Shown here: one piece after another, positions 8,654-16,040 of the stretch
How the letters are laid out: each line of letters starts with the position of its first letter
Position numbering within the stretch: the stretch's first letter is position 1
Assembly (NCBI GenBank): GCA_900314535.1
Contig: OMVT01000020.1
Location: 1-43,954, forward strand
Length of the DNA stretch: 43,954 nucleotides
Source of the DNA: an uncultured Olsenella sp.
GTDB taxonomy: Bacteria > Actinomycetota > Coriobacteriia > Coriobacteriales > Atopobiaceae
Direction of reading: 5' to 3'
Position numbers and translations under genes: made by a program
The notes under the pieces: model-generated
What the model saw: only the letters and a program-made list of their open reading frames with translations
What the model was told of the DNA's origin: nothing
Databases searched by the model: none

Positions 8654-9067
8654 ATGATCGATGGAAACAGCGCACTGTTCGATGGCAACGCAGCACTTGC
8701 AATGGACCCAGTACCCGCATTCGTCCTGCACGAGGGAAGGGCGCCTCGCGAGGAACAGGCAAAGCCTGGACGCGGCAGCAAGGTCTTCACTGTTCTGGCT
8801 GCCGGAGCAATCGCCGCTGCCTTCCTCGGCGCCTGGTATGCAGGAGATGCACTCCAGAATGCAAGGCTTCGCCAGGTAGAGGCTTCCATCGAGACGGAGA
8901 GCTATACAGTGAAGGACCAGGATACGCTCTGGAGCATTGCTGCGGCACATGGTGCTGACGGCATGAGCACCGACCAGATGGTACACTGGCTCCAGGACGA
9001 GAACGGCCTGGATTCCTCTTTCCTCCAGCCGGGCCAGACGCTTACCGTTTCTGCTGCTCAGGCATAA
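8654..9067 (+). CDS. Membrane-anchored LysM protein, YneA/ChiZ-like candidate SOS division inhibitor
   Basis: A 137-residue protein with a cytoplasmic N-terminus of about 42 residues, one membrane helix (about 43-63) and a C-terminal LysM domain (about 83-133, from YTVKDQDTLWSIA to QPGQTLTV). LysM binds peptidoglycan. Size, topology and divergence from lexA match the SOS-induced division inhibitors YneA (Bacillus), ChiZ/Rv2719c (Mycobacterium) and DivS (Corynebacterium). In Mycobacterium the same trio lexA-Rv2719c-nrdR occurs. The N-terminal 40 residues are not recognisable. A purine-rich AGAAAGG lies about 8 nt before the ATG. The function is inferred from context; the domains are clear. Confidence 0.8.
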   Translation: MIDGNSALFDGNAALAMDPVPAFVLHEGRAPREEQAKPGRGSKVFTVLAAGAIAAAFLGAWYAGDALQNARLRQVEASIETESYTVKDQDTLWSIAAAHGADGMSTDQMVHWLQDENGLDSSFLQPGQTLTVSAAQA

Positions 9068-9123
9068 GCTGCGACCGTCTTAACGGCGAATTGCTGTATT
9101 ACATTTCGACTCAAATTTAAATA

Positions 9124-9152
9124 TGGACAGCGCGGACCCCGCTTTATGTGAT
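9124..9152 (+). promoter_or_regulatory. Candidate promoter of nrdR-dut
   Basis: TGGACA (9124-9129), a 17-nt spacer and TGTGAT (9147-9152). It lies in the 119-nt gap after the LysM gene, with a short GCGG/CCGC stem in the spacer. No clear NrdR box was found. Confidence 0.35.
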
Positions 9153-9186
9153 ATGTTCTTTCTGTTGAAGAGCACAAGGGGGATTC

Positions 9187-9636
9187 ATGCGCTGTCCAAA
9201 GTGCGGGTGCGAAGAATCGAAGGTAGTAGATTCGAGGCCCTCTGAAAACAACGATGCCATTCGCCGCAGGCGTGAATGCATCCAGTGCGGCTACAGGTTC
9301 ACGACCTATGAAAGGCGAGAAGAGACTCCGCTTACTGTCCTCAAGAAGGATGGCACCAAGGAGACATTCAACCGCCAGAAGCTCATGCGCGGCCTTGTTG
9401 CCGCAACCGTCAAGAGGAACATTCCTATATCGAAGCTCGATTCGCTTATCGACGATATGGAATCGGAGCTTCGTGATTCCGGCGTCTCCGAAGTGAGCTC
9501 GAAAGAGATTGGCGACATGGTGCTCAAGCGCCTCGTGAACCTCGACAAGGTTGCCTATGTGCGCTTCGCTTCCGTCTATCGCGACTTCAAAGATATCGAT
9601 GAGTTCAACGAAGAGCTGAGGAGCCTGAGCAAATGA
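9187..9636 (+). CDS. nrdR: Transcriptional repressor NrdR
   Basis: Represses ribonucleotide reductase genes in response to nucleotide levels. The 149-residue product starts with the conserved MRCPKCG and a zinc ribbon (C3, C6, C31, C34). An ATP-cone domain follows (about residues 49-139; [14 protein letters not shown] at its start). AAGGGGG precedes the ATG by a few nucleotides. The stop overlaps the dut start by 4 nt (ATGA). Pairing nrdR with dut couples two functions in dNTP supply. Confidence 0.96.
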   Translation: MRCPKCGCEESKVVDSRPSENNDAIRRRRECIQCGYRFTTYERREETPLTVLKKDGTKETFNRQKLMRGLVAATVKRNIPISKLDSLIDDMESELRDSGVSEVSSKEIGDMVLKRLVNLDKVAYVRFASVYRDFKDIDEFNEELRSLSK

Positions 9637-10079
9637 GCGAAGACCATATCATCCTGCCGATAAAGCGCCTTGACGAAGATGTGGAACTGCCAAGCTACGC
9701 CTATGAGGGTGATGCTGGTCTCGATCTGCGTTCCGCGGAAGATGTGGTCCTGAAGCCGTTCGAGCGCCGTCTTGTGAGTACAGGCCTCGCCATCGCCATT
9801 CCTGATGGCTATGCAGGCTTCGTGCAGCCACGAAGCGGCCTCGCGCTTCGTGAGGGCCTGTCGATGGCAAACACGCCAGGCCTCATCGATGCCCATTACC
9901 GTGGCGAGCTCAAGGTCTGCGCCATCAATCTCGATCCCGAAAGAGAGATTCATATCACGAAGGGCGAGCGCATAGCCCAGCTCGTCATCCAGAAAGTCCC
10001 CCGTGTCAGCCTCATGGAAGTCGATTCGCTTGATGAGACAGACCGCGGAGCGGGCGGATTCGGATCTTCCGGCGCCTGA
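9633..10079 (+). CDS. dut: Deoxyuridine 5'-triphosphate nucleotidohydrolase
   Basis: Hydrolyses dUTP to dUMP and pyrophosphate, preventing uracil incorporation into DNA and feeding dTMP synthesis. The 148 residues carry the trimeric dUTPase motifs in order: AGLDLRS (1), PRSGLAL (2), [10 protein letters not shown] (3), a [10 protein letters not shown] segment (4) and the C-terminal [10 protein letters not shown] (5). Full length. It overlaps nrdR by 4 nt. A strong stem-loop (10099-10135) follows. Confidence 0.96.
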   Translation: MSEDHIILPIKRLDEDVELPSYAYEGDAGLDLRSAEDVVLKPFERRLVSTGLAIAIPDGYAGFVQPRSGLALREGLSMANTPGLIDAHYRGELKVCAINLDPEREIHITKGERIAQLVIQKVPRVSLMEVDSLDETDRGAGGFGSSGA

Positions 10080-10098
10080 GAGGGGGCGTCGTCGATCG

Positions 10099-10135
10099 GC
10101 ATGCAGCGCCCGTTTCCGAGCCGGGCGCCGCATGC
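10099..10135 (+). other. Long stem-loop between dut and the NCS2 permease
   Basis: GCATGCAGCGCCCG (10099-10112) pairs with CGGGCGCCGCATGC (10122-10135), 13 of 14 positions, with a 9-nt loop. It is followed by TTTCCC rather than a clean T-tract. It may end the nrdR-dut message, or attenuate transcription into the permease. It does not resemble a purine riboswitch. Confidence 0.6.
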
Positions 10136-10175
10136 TTTCCCTGCAAGGTTTTTCAAATAGGAAAGGACCTCAAGG

Positions 10176-11489
10176 ATGGAGCAATTCTTCAAGCTCAAGG
10201 AGCGTGGAACGTCTGTCGGCCAGGAAGCACGTGCCGGCCTTACAACGTTCCTGGCGATGGCCTACATCATCGCTGTCAACCCCGCGCTCATGGTCATCGC
10301 AGGCGTGCCTGCCAATGCTGCCGTCACGGCAACGTGCATCGGCGCCGGCATCATGACGATCCTCATGGGCGTCTTCGCAAACCGCCCGCTTGCCTGCGCT
10401 TCCGGCATGGGCATCAACGCAATTGTTGCCTTTTCGCTCACCGCTCTTGATGGCGGAGACTGGCATGCCTCCATGGCAGTCATCTTCATCGAGGGCATCG
10501 CGATCCTCGTCCTCGTTCTCTGTGGCCTGCGCGAGGCTGTCATGGATGCAATCCCTGTGCCTCTTCGCCATGCCATCTCCGTCGGCCTTGGCCTCTTCAT
10601 TGCAATGATCGGCCTCAAGGACGGCGGCATCATCGTCGCCAGTGAGTCCACGATGGTGAGCCTCGGCGAGGTCACGAGCCCGACCTTCATCGTCGGCCTC
10701 ATCTCCATCATCGCCACGGTCATCCTTTATACGATGGAGGTGCCGGGCTCCCTTCTCATCGGCATCATCATCGCTGTCATCGCTGGCATTCCTCTGGGCG
10801 TCACGGCTGCTCCTAACGGCGTCGTTTCCGCTCTCGACTTCTCGAGCTTCGGCGCTCCGTTCCAGGCAGATGCCAATGGTGTCATGGGCATCGCGAAGGT
10901 CATAACGACGCCTATCCTTCTTGTCTATGCCTTCTCGCTCATGATGTCCGACTTCTTCGACACGATGGGCACCGCCATGGCAGTCGCCAAGCAGGGCGAC
11001 TTCCTGAACGACGATGGCTCTGTCGAGGACATCAAGCAGATTCTGGTCGTCGACTCCGCAGCTGCTGCTGTGGGCGGCTTCTGCGGCGCTTCCTCCATCA
11101 CGACATTCGTCGAGTCTTCCTCGGGCGCAGCTGATGGTGGCCGCTCCGGCTTGACCTCGATCTTCACTGGCATCTTCTTCATCATCGCTGCCTTCTTCGC
11201 ACCGATCATCACCGTCGTGAGCTCCGCTGCAACCTGCGGCGCCCTCGTGGTCGTCGGCTACCTCATGATGGGCGACGTCGTCGACATCGACTGGACGAAG
11301 ATCACGGATGCCTTCCCGGCATTCCTCATCATCGCTGGCATCCCGATGACGTACTCGATCTCCAACGGCATCGGCTTCGGCTTCATCGCCTATGTCCTCA
11401 TCAACCTCGCGACCGGCAAGGCAAAGAACATCAAGCCGCTCATGTGGGTTGCAACCATTGCCTTTGTGGTCTACTTCCTGCTTGTCTAG
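10176..11489 (+). CDS. NCS2 family purine permease (AzgA/PbuG/GhxP type)
   Basis: A 437-residue polytopic transporter of the hypoxanthine/guanine/adenine subgroup of NCS2 proton symporters. Diagnostic stretches are RAGLTTFLAMAYIIAVNP near the N-terminus, the ASGMGINAIVAF segment, and FFDTMGTAMAVA in the middle. About 12 hydrophobic segments are present. AAAGGA precedes the ATG. Which purine it carries cannot be decided. apt in the window could feed on imported adenine. A strong terminator follows at 11515-11559. Confidence 0.92.
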   Translation: MEQFFKLKERGTSVGQEARAGLTTFLAMAYIIAVNPALMVIAGVPANAAVTATCIGAGIMTILMGVFANRPLACASGMGINAIVAFSLTALDGGDWHASMAVIFIEGIAILVLVLCGLREAVMDAIPVPLRHAISVGLGLFIAMIGLKDGGIIVASESTMVSLGEVTSPTFIVGLISIIATVILYTMEVPGSLLIGIIIAVIAGIPLGVTAAPNGVVSALDFSSFGAPFQADANGVMGIAKVITTPILLVYAFSLMMSDFFDTMGTAMAVAKQGDFLNDDGSVEDIKQILVVDSAAAAVGGFCGASSITTFVESSSGAADGGRSGLTSIFTGIFFIIAAFFAPIITVVSSAATCGALVVVGYLMMGDVVDIDWTKITDAFPAFLIIAGIPMTYSISNGIGFGFIAYVLINLATGKAKNIKPLMWVATIAFVVYFLLV

Positions 11490-11514
11490 CAGATAGGGCC
11501 TCAAATCGCCTCTC

Positions 11515-11559
11515 AGAGCCTTCTGGCATGCAGCCTATCTGCTGCTGGAAGGCTCTTTT
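11515..11559 (+). terminator. Rho-independent terminator of the NCS2 permease
   Basis: AGAGCCTTC (11515-11523) pairs perfectly with GAAGGCTCT (11548-11556), with further pairing inside (GCAG/CTGC), and a TTTT tract follows. Confidence 0.9.
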
Positions 11560-11562
11560 CTC

Positions 11563-11591
11563 TTGCAAAGATATATTGCGCGCAATATAAT
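11563..11591 (+). promoter_or_regulatory. trxB promoter with an overlapping 18-bp palindrome
   Basis: -35 TTGCAA (11563-11568), a 17-nt spacer and a perfect -10 TATAAT (11586-11591). The perfect palindrome TATATTGCGCGCAATATA (11572-11589) fills most of the spacer and runs into the -10. A dimeric regulator bound there would compete with RNA polymerase. The regulator is unknown; a redox-responsive one would suit trxB. Confidence 0.8.
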
Positions 11592-11597
11592 ATGGAT

Positions 11598-11650
11598 ATG
11601 CTATGTGGGGGATAGCATTCTCATGTATAGACCATGCCCCCAAGGGGCAT
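11598..11650 (+). other. Two stem-loops in the trxB mRNA leader
   Basis: The predicted transcript starts near 11598. There ATGCTAT (11598-11604) pairs perfectly with ATAGCAT (11612-11618), which would put a hairpin at the very 5' end. A second perfect stem, ATGCCCC (11634-11640) with GGGGCAT (11644-11650), has a 3-nt loop. The ribosome site AAGGAG (11675-11680) is left free. A 5'-end hairpin commonly stabilises mRNA against RNase Y or RNase J (inference). Confidence 0.55.
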
Positions 11651-11687
11651 CCTTTGAGCAGCGAATACAAGAGCAAGGAGATATGCC

Positions 11688-12635
11688 ATGAGCGATAAAG
11701 TACTCGATCTTGTCATTGTCGGTGCAGGTCCTGCAGGACTCACCGCATCCATCTATGCGCAGCGCGCAATGCTTGACAGCGTCGTCCTCGAGCAGGAAGC
11801 CGTGGGTGGCCAGATCATGCTGACCGCCGATGTGGACAACTATCCAGCAGTGCCGCATACGTCAGGCTTCGAGCTTGCTGACGCGATGCGCGGCCAGGCT
11901 GAGGACCTTGGTGCAAAAATCGTATCCGACCAGGTGAGCTCCATCACGCAGGACCCTGAGACGAAGATCTTCACGGTCACGACGGCGGAGGGCACCTATG
12001 AGTCCAAGACCGTCATCCTGGCAGGCGGCGCGACTCCTCGCCATGCCTGCTTCGAGGGCGAAGAGAAACTTGGTGGCCACGGCGTGTCGTACTGCGCCAC
12101 GTGCGACGGCATGTTCTACCGCAACAAGCAGGTCTTCGTGATCGGCGGCGGCAACTCAGCCCTCGAGGAGGCGCTGTTCCTGACGCGCTTTGCCTCCAAG
12201 GTCACCGTCATTGTCCGCAAGGACCATGTCCGCGCCCAGGCTGCTGTCCTCAAGAAGATCGAGGAGAACGAGAAGGTAGAGATTCGCTACATGACAAGCG
12301 TCGTGAAGCTCGAGGGCGAGACGCTTCCTGAGCGCATCACGTTCAGGAACAATGAGACCGGCGAAGAGACGACCGAGACATATCCGGCTGGCTCCTTCGG
12401 CGTGTTCGTATTTGTCGGCCGCGTGCCGGCCACGAAGCTCATCGAGGGCATGGCAGATCTCGACGAACGTGGCTATGCTGTGGCAGACGAGACTGGCAAG
12501 ACGAAGACGCCGGGCCTCTTTGTTGCAGGAGACATCCGCGAGAAGAAGCTCCGCCAGATCGTGACGGCTACAGCCGATGGCGCAAACGCTGCGACAGCTG
12601 CAGCAGAGTATCTCGGCCAGCACATCGATTCGTGA
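11688..12635 (+). CDS. trxB: Thioredoxin-disulfide reductase
   Basis: An NADPH-dependent flavoenzyme that keeps thioredoxin reduced. The 315 residues show an N-terminal FAD site GAGPAGLTASIYAQRA, the redox-active CATC (C136, C139) in SYCATCDGMFYRN, the NADPH site GGGNSALEEA and the C-terminal FAD segment TKTPGLFVAGDIREKKLRQIVTA (key residues G-D). AAGGAG lies 8 nt before the ATG. It is monocistronic: its own promoter is upstream and a strong terminator follows. No thioredoxin gene is in the window. Confidence 0.96.
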   Translation: MSDKVLDLVIVGAGPAGLTASIYAQRAMLDSVVLEQEAVGGQIMLTADVDNYPAVPHTSGFELADAMRGQAEDLGAKIVSDQVSSITQDPETKIFTVTTAEGTYESKTVILAGGATPRHACFEGEEKLGGHGVSYCATCDGMFYRNKQVFVIGGGNSALEEALFLTRFASKVTVIVRKDHVRAQAAVLKKIEENEKVEIRYMTSVVKLEGETLPERITFRNNETGEETTETYPAGSFGVFVFVGRVPATKLIEGMADLDERGYAVADETGKTKTPGLFVAGDIREKKLRQIVTATADGANAATAAAEYLGQHIDS

Positions 12636-12662
12636 GAAGGCTTCCGAGAATATATATGCTTC

Positions 12663-12703
12663 GAGAGGGGTCTGGAGAGAGCAGCTCCAGTCCCCTCTCT
12701 TTT
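12663..12703 (+). terminator. Rho-independent terminator of trxB
   Basis: GAGAGGGG-T-CTGGAG pairs with CTCCAG-T-CCCCTCTC (15 positions, one T-T mismatch) across a short loop, followed by TTTT. Confidence 0.93.
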
Positions 12704-12977
12704 CGTCCAGAAATGTCTGATAATATATCTTATGTAAAGTAAGACTCTCAGATGCCTCTACATAGATGCTCCCCCTGCTATCATGATGGGGCCTTCAAGG
12801 CACTTTAGGCCATATTCCTCTAAGAGCTTCTGAGAGGCATTCTAAGATGCCGATATATCCCAAATATAACGATGTTCATGTATGACTGTAAGCGTGGCTC
12901 GAACAGGCTCTCAGAGCCTTGTTTTGCAGCATGCCATATGGATTTATCTCTCGGGCGAATCCAAAGCAGGAATATGG
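12704..12977. other. AT-richer intergenic stretch without a recognised gene
   Basis: About 270 nt between the convergent trxB and clcA with visibly lower GC than its flanks. It has no open frame of useful size. It holds an imperfect hairpin CCTCT-A-AGA / TCT-G-AGAGG (12817-12837) and ends near the terminator-like stem at 12905-12925. GATAAT at 12719-12724 could be a -10, without a good -35. A small RNA here is possible but unsupported. Confidence 0.3.
12905..12925 (+). terminator. Terminator-like hairpin in the trxB/clcA gap
   Basis: AGGCTC (12905-12910) pairs with GAGCCT (12914-12919) over a 3-nt loop and is followed by TGTTTT on the plus strand. It could end an unseen plus-strand RNA from 12704-12904, or serve clcA on the minus strand, where the T-run is poorer. 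Confidence 0.4.
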
Positions 12978-14603
12978 CTATGAACGGTCCTGCGAACTTC
13001 GATCCGCATCTGCCGTGCCTTCGATATCGCGTCTGAAGATGGTCGGCCGGCAGAGTTCCTGAATCTTTCGGTCATCTTCCAGCAATGACGATTTGGGGAC
13101 TATGGCAGTTATGACATCTGTGGGTTCGAGCTTCGTCGTACCGTGCGGCGTGATACGCTCGCCGGCACGCTCCACAAGTACGATGAGCGTACCCTTCGGC
13201 CACGGCAGCTCTGCCACGGTCCTGTTCTCAGCCTGGCTGCCAAGCGCTACATGATAGGTCCTGAGTGCAATGCCGTGCTCTTCCTGTGCCGCAATTTCCG
13301 GGTCGAGGTTGCCCAGAAGCTTGGTGAGCAGATGCTCGTAGAATGCGTCGATTTTGAGCAGATTCGCCGTGACGAAGGCAATCATTGCGACGATGCTTAC
13401 GGACAGCAGATTCTCGAGGCTTCCTGTCAATTCGAACACAAGTACGATTGCGGTCACAGGGGCCCTCACGACCGCTGCAAAGAGCCCTGCGATGCCGAGA
13501 TAGATGAAGTTCATCATATAGAGCGTCGACGTGCCGCCGACAGCGTTTGCAAGATGGCAGAAGAGCGCGCCTGCAAGCGAACCCATGACGACAAGCGGGA
13601 AAAGCGTGCCGCCAGGTGCGCCCGAAGCGAAGCTGATGGTCGTGAAGAGATACTTCCCTATCAGCAGGAAGAGGATTGCCTCCCAGGTGAGTGCCGTCGG
13701 ATTCATGAGCTTCTCGATGATGGCATCTCCGCCGCACATGAGGTCAGGCAGCGTGAAGGCAATGACGCCGGAGATGGCAAAAGGAATGGCGAGCCTGCTA
13801 TAGGGTACCCAGTGCTTGATCTTCCCATAGAGCGCCTGGCAGCCGAACATGCCAGCGTTGTGGAGCGCACCCAGGATGCCGCAGTAGATGCCCATGACAG
13901 CGACGAGCGGGTATGAGACGTGCGGCAGGTTCGTGACGAGCGCAAAGTTGAGCGTTGGCTTCACGCCGAGCACCTGAGAGACAAGGAAGTCTGACATGAT
14001 CGCTGATGCCATCGCCGTGATCACCAGGGATGCCGAGAAGACCTTGTGGATCTCTTCGACGGCGAAAAGGACGCCAGTAAGCGGCGCATGGAAGGCTGCT
14101 GCCATGCCCGCTGCAGCGCCGCAGGTCACGAACAGCGACTCGTGGTCGCGGTCCTTGTGGAGGGCCTTCGAGACTGCCTTTCCTCCCATGCCGCCGAGCA
14201 TGACGGAAGGGCCTTCGCGGCCAAGCGAGAGGCCGGCAAAGGCACAGAGCGTGCCTTCGGCGAACTTTGCTGACATGACACGGTACCAGGGCATATCGAT
14301 GCGCCCTATGGCTTCTGCATCGGTCTGCGGAATGCCTGAGCCCTGCGTATAGGGCTCCCAGAGCAGGAGCTTCGAGACAATGATGAGGACGGCTGCGAGC
14401 GTGACGAACCAGAGAAGGATCTGGAGCGGATGGCCTGCTGCGGCTCCGGTGATGCCTCTCATGAGCTTCTCTGCGCCAGAGAGCGCCATGCGGTAGAGCA
14501 CGACGATGCCGCCGCCGGCAAGGCCGACAAGGGCGCCTTCGAAGACGAGCCGGGCCTGGTTCGGACGGGAAAGGCTTCTCTCGAGATATCCCAGATGCTT
14601 CAC
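12978..14603 (-). CDS. clcA: ClC-type chloride channel / Cl-/H+ antiporter with TrkA-C domain
   Basis: A ClC membrane protein of 541 residues from the chosen GTG. The three ion-path signatures are present: GSGIP (88-92), GREGP with the gating Glu (128-132) and GAPGGTLFPL in the second half. A gating Glu suggests an antiporter rather than a channel. The last 80 residues form a cytoplasmic TrkA-C/RCK-C-like domain. The ATG at 14645 would add 14 residues, but it lies in the loop of the apt terminator hairpin. GTG 14603 has GGGAGG 9 nt upstream, so it is preferred. The gene sits about 24 nt after that terminator with no room for its own promoter, so it probably depends on read-through from apt. 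Confidence 0.9.
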   Translation of the reverse strand: MKHLGYLERSLSRPNQARLVFEGALVGLAGGGIVVLYRMALSGAEKLMRGITGAAAGHPLQILLWFVTLAAVLIIVSKLLLWEPYTQGSGIPQTDAEAIGRIDMPWYRVMSAKFAEGTLCAFAGLSLGREGPSVMLGGMGGKAVSKALHKDRDHESLFVTCGAAAGMAAAFHAPLTGVLFAVEEIHKVFSASLVITAMASAIMSDFLVSQVLGVKPTLNFALVTNLPHVSYPLVAVMGIYCGILGALHNAGMFGCQALYGKIKHWVPYSRLAIPFAISGVIAFTLPDLMCGGDAIIEKLMNPTALTWEAILFLLIGKYLFTTISFASGAPGGTLFPLVVMGSLAGALFCHLANAVGGTSTLYMMNFIYLGIAGLFAAVVRAPVTAIVLVFELTGSLENLLSVSIVAMIAFVTANLLKIDAFYEHLLTKLLGNLDPEIAAQEEHGIALRTYHVALGSQAENRTVAELPWPKGTLIVLVERAGERITPHGTTKLEPTDVITAIVPKSSLLEDDRKIQELCRPTIFRRDIEGTADADRSSQDRS

Positions 14604-14626
14604 GCGGCCTATCCTCCCAGATAAAG

Positions 14627-14662
14627 AAAAGGAAGCTGCCGGCATGCATTCCGGCAGCTTCC
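14627..14662 (-). terminator. Terminator/attenuator between apt and clcA
   Basis: GGAAGCTGCCGG (14631-14642) and CCGGCAGCTTCC (14651-14662) form a perfect 12-bp stem with an 8-nt loop. On the minus strand it is followed by TTTTCTTTAT. It is a classic terminator for apt placed directly before clcA, which would make clcA expression depend on partial read-through. Confidence 0.9.
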
Positions 14663-14689
14663 AGAAATCGATGCTTCTCTAGGATAGCC

Positions 14690-15223
14690 CTACTGCACCT
14701 GGATGAGGGTGAAGACTTCCTCGTCGTACTTCTTGGCGATCTCCTCGCGCGGATGGAGATAGGTGAGCTCGAGCATGAAGGAGAAGCCGGCGACCTTGGC
14801 GCCGCTCTTCTCGACGAGCTCTGCCGTAGCGACAGCCGTGCCGCCGGTGGCGACGAGGTCGTCGACGATCAGAACACGGTCATCAGGCGTGAGAGCGTCC
14901 TTGTGGATCTGGAGCTCATCCGTGCCGTACTCGAGTGCGTAGGTCTGCGAATAGACCTCGCGCGGAAGCTTGCCGGGCTTTCTTGCCGGGACAAAGCCGG
15001 CATTGAGCCTGTAGGCGACAGGGGCGCCCACGAGGAAGCCGCGGGCCTCGGCGCCGACGACCTTCGTGATGCCCTTGTTGATGAAGTGATCGGCGATATC
15101 GTCGATGGCTGCAGCCATGCCCTGGGCATCGGCGAACAGCGGGGTGATGTCCTTGAAGATGACGCCTGGTTCAGGATAGTCAGGAATGCTGACAATCAGG
15201 CTCTCGTAATCGACGCTCGACAA
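14690..15223 (-). CDS. apt: Adenine phosphoribosyltransferase
   Basis: Salvages adenine with PRPP to AMP. The 177-residue product has the type-I PRT fold: IPDYPEPGVIFKDITPL near the start, the flexible-loop region around REVYSQTYALEYG, and the PRPP-binding VLIVDDLVATGGTA motif. The start is TTG at 15223 with AAGGAAAGGA about 6 nt upstream; no in-frame ATG fits. It lies 27 nt after the MerR gene in the same direction and is closed by the 14631-14662 hairpin. Confidence 0.95.
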   Translation of the reverse strand: MSSVDYESLIVSIPDYPEPGVIFKDITPLFADAQGMAAAIDDIADHFINKGITKVVGAEARGFLVGAPVAYRLNAGFVPARKPGKLPREVYSQTYALEYGTDELQIHKDALTPDDRVLIVDDLVATGGTAVATAELVEKSGAKVAGFSFMLELTYLHPREEIAKKYDEEVFTLIQVQ

Positions 15224-15250
15224 TGCAGGTCCTTTCCTTGGGTGATCGGT

Positions 15251-16036
15251 CTATCTATGTTCCAGGACATCTTGCTGGCCTGAGCCGAGCTCCATGTCCT
15301 TGAAAGCCTTGCTGAGCATGCGGCGGATCAGCGTATCGCGAATCGTGTCCGTGAGCGCAAGCACTTCGTCGGTCGCCTGCGCGAACTCGATGCGCTGGGA
15401 AGCGGAGGGGTCCTCTCCCCTCTTGGCATAGAGCGTTCCGAGCGCCTGCTCGAACATGCCTTCCTCTCGGTTCGCTGCGACGACATACATGCGGAGATTT
15501 CTGGGTCCTATGCCGTAATGGCGGAGACGCTCGGCTGCACGGATGATCGTGAAGTCCTTGCCGTCCACCAGGTCTCTGCCATGAGGCGATTTCCTGAGTG
15601 CCAGGACGCCGGCATCGGCTAGCTGGCGCACGAAGCTCACGGGAGCTCCGGTAAGCTCTGGCATGCGGTCAATCGGATGGAGCTTCGAGACCGTCTCCTC
15701 GTCGTCCAGAGGAAGAGACGCAACGGTGTTAGCGCCCTGTGCCTGCGCTTCCTGGGAGAGCGCCTGCTCGAGCTCTGCTGTCGTTGCATTCTCGTGCTTG
15801 CCGAGCTCTTCCTTGATGACGGAAAGCGGCATGAAGCGCGTCTTCTGGAGGTAGAGAATCGTCTCGAGGCGTTTCACATCGCGCTGTGAGTAGAGACGGT
15901 ATCCGCCAGGAGTCCTGGCAGGAGTCAGGAGCCCTTCATCCTCGAGATAGCGTACCTTCGAGATGGAGAGCTCAGGATATTCAGGCTGCAGCTTCTTGAC
16001 GACCTTGCCGATTGTCAGATATCCCGCATCTGCCAT
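15251..16036 (-). CDS. MerR-family transcriptional regulator (Rv1828-like)
   Basis: A 261-residue regulator with an N-terminal MerR winged helix (LTIGKVVKKLQPEYPELSIS then KVRYLEDEGLL and GGYRLYSQRDVKRL). It lacks the cysteine pattern of metal-sensing MerR proteins. A second, divergent MerR-like helix-turn-helix is visible around ELTGAPVSFVRQLADAGVLALRK, and the C-terminus is helical. This two-part layout and the partner FHA gene 4 nt upstream match Mycobacterium Rv1828 next to garA. Target genes are unknown. It lies in the minus-strand run ridA-FHA-merR-apt. Confidence 0.88.
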   Translation of the reverse strand: MADAGYLTIGKVVKKLQPEYPELSISKVRYLEDEGLLTPARTPGGYRLYSQRDVKRLETILYLQKTRFMPLSVIKEELGKHENATTAELEQALSQEAQAQGANTVASLPLDDEETVSKLHPIDRMPELTGAPVSFVRQLADAGVLALRKSPHGRDLVDGKDFTIIRAAERLRHYGIGPRNLRMYVVAANREEGMFEQALGTLYAKRGEDPSASQRIEFAQATDEVLALTDTIRDTLIRRMLSKAFKDMELGSGQQDVLEHR

Positions 16037-16040
16037 GCGT

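Noticed and set aside
10170..11504. 444-codon minus-strand frame across the NCS2 permease
   Set aside because: Antisense shadow with a low-complexity Asp/Glu/His-rich product and no ribosome site.
11509..12925. Shared CTCTCAGAGCCTT in the permease terminator (about 11511) and near 12909 as a dispersed repeat
   Set aside because: Both lie in terminator-type hairpins, so similarity is explained by stem composition; only 13 bases are shared.
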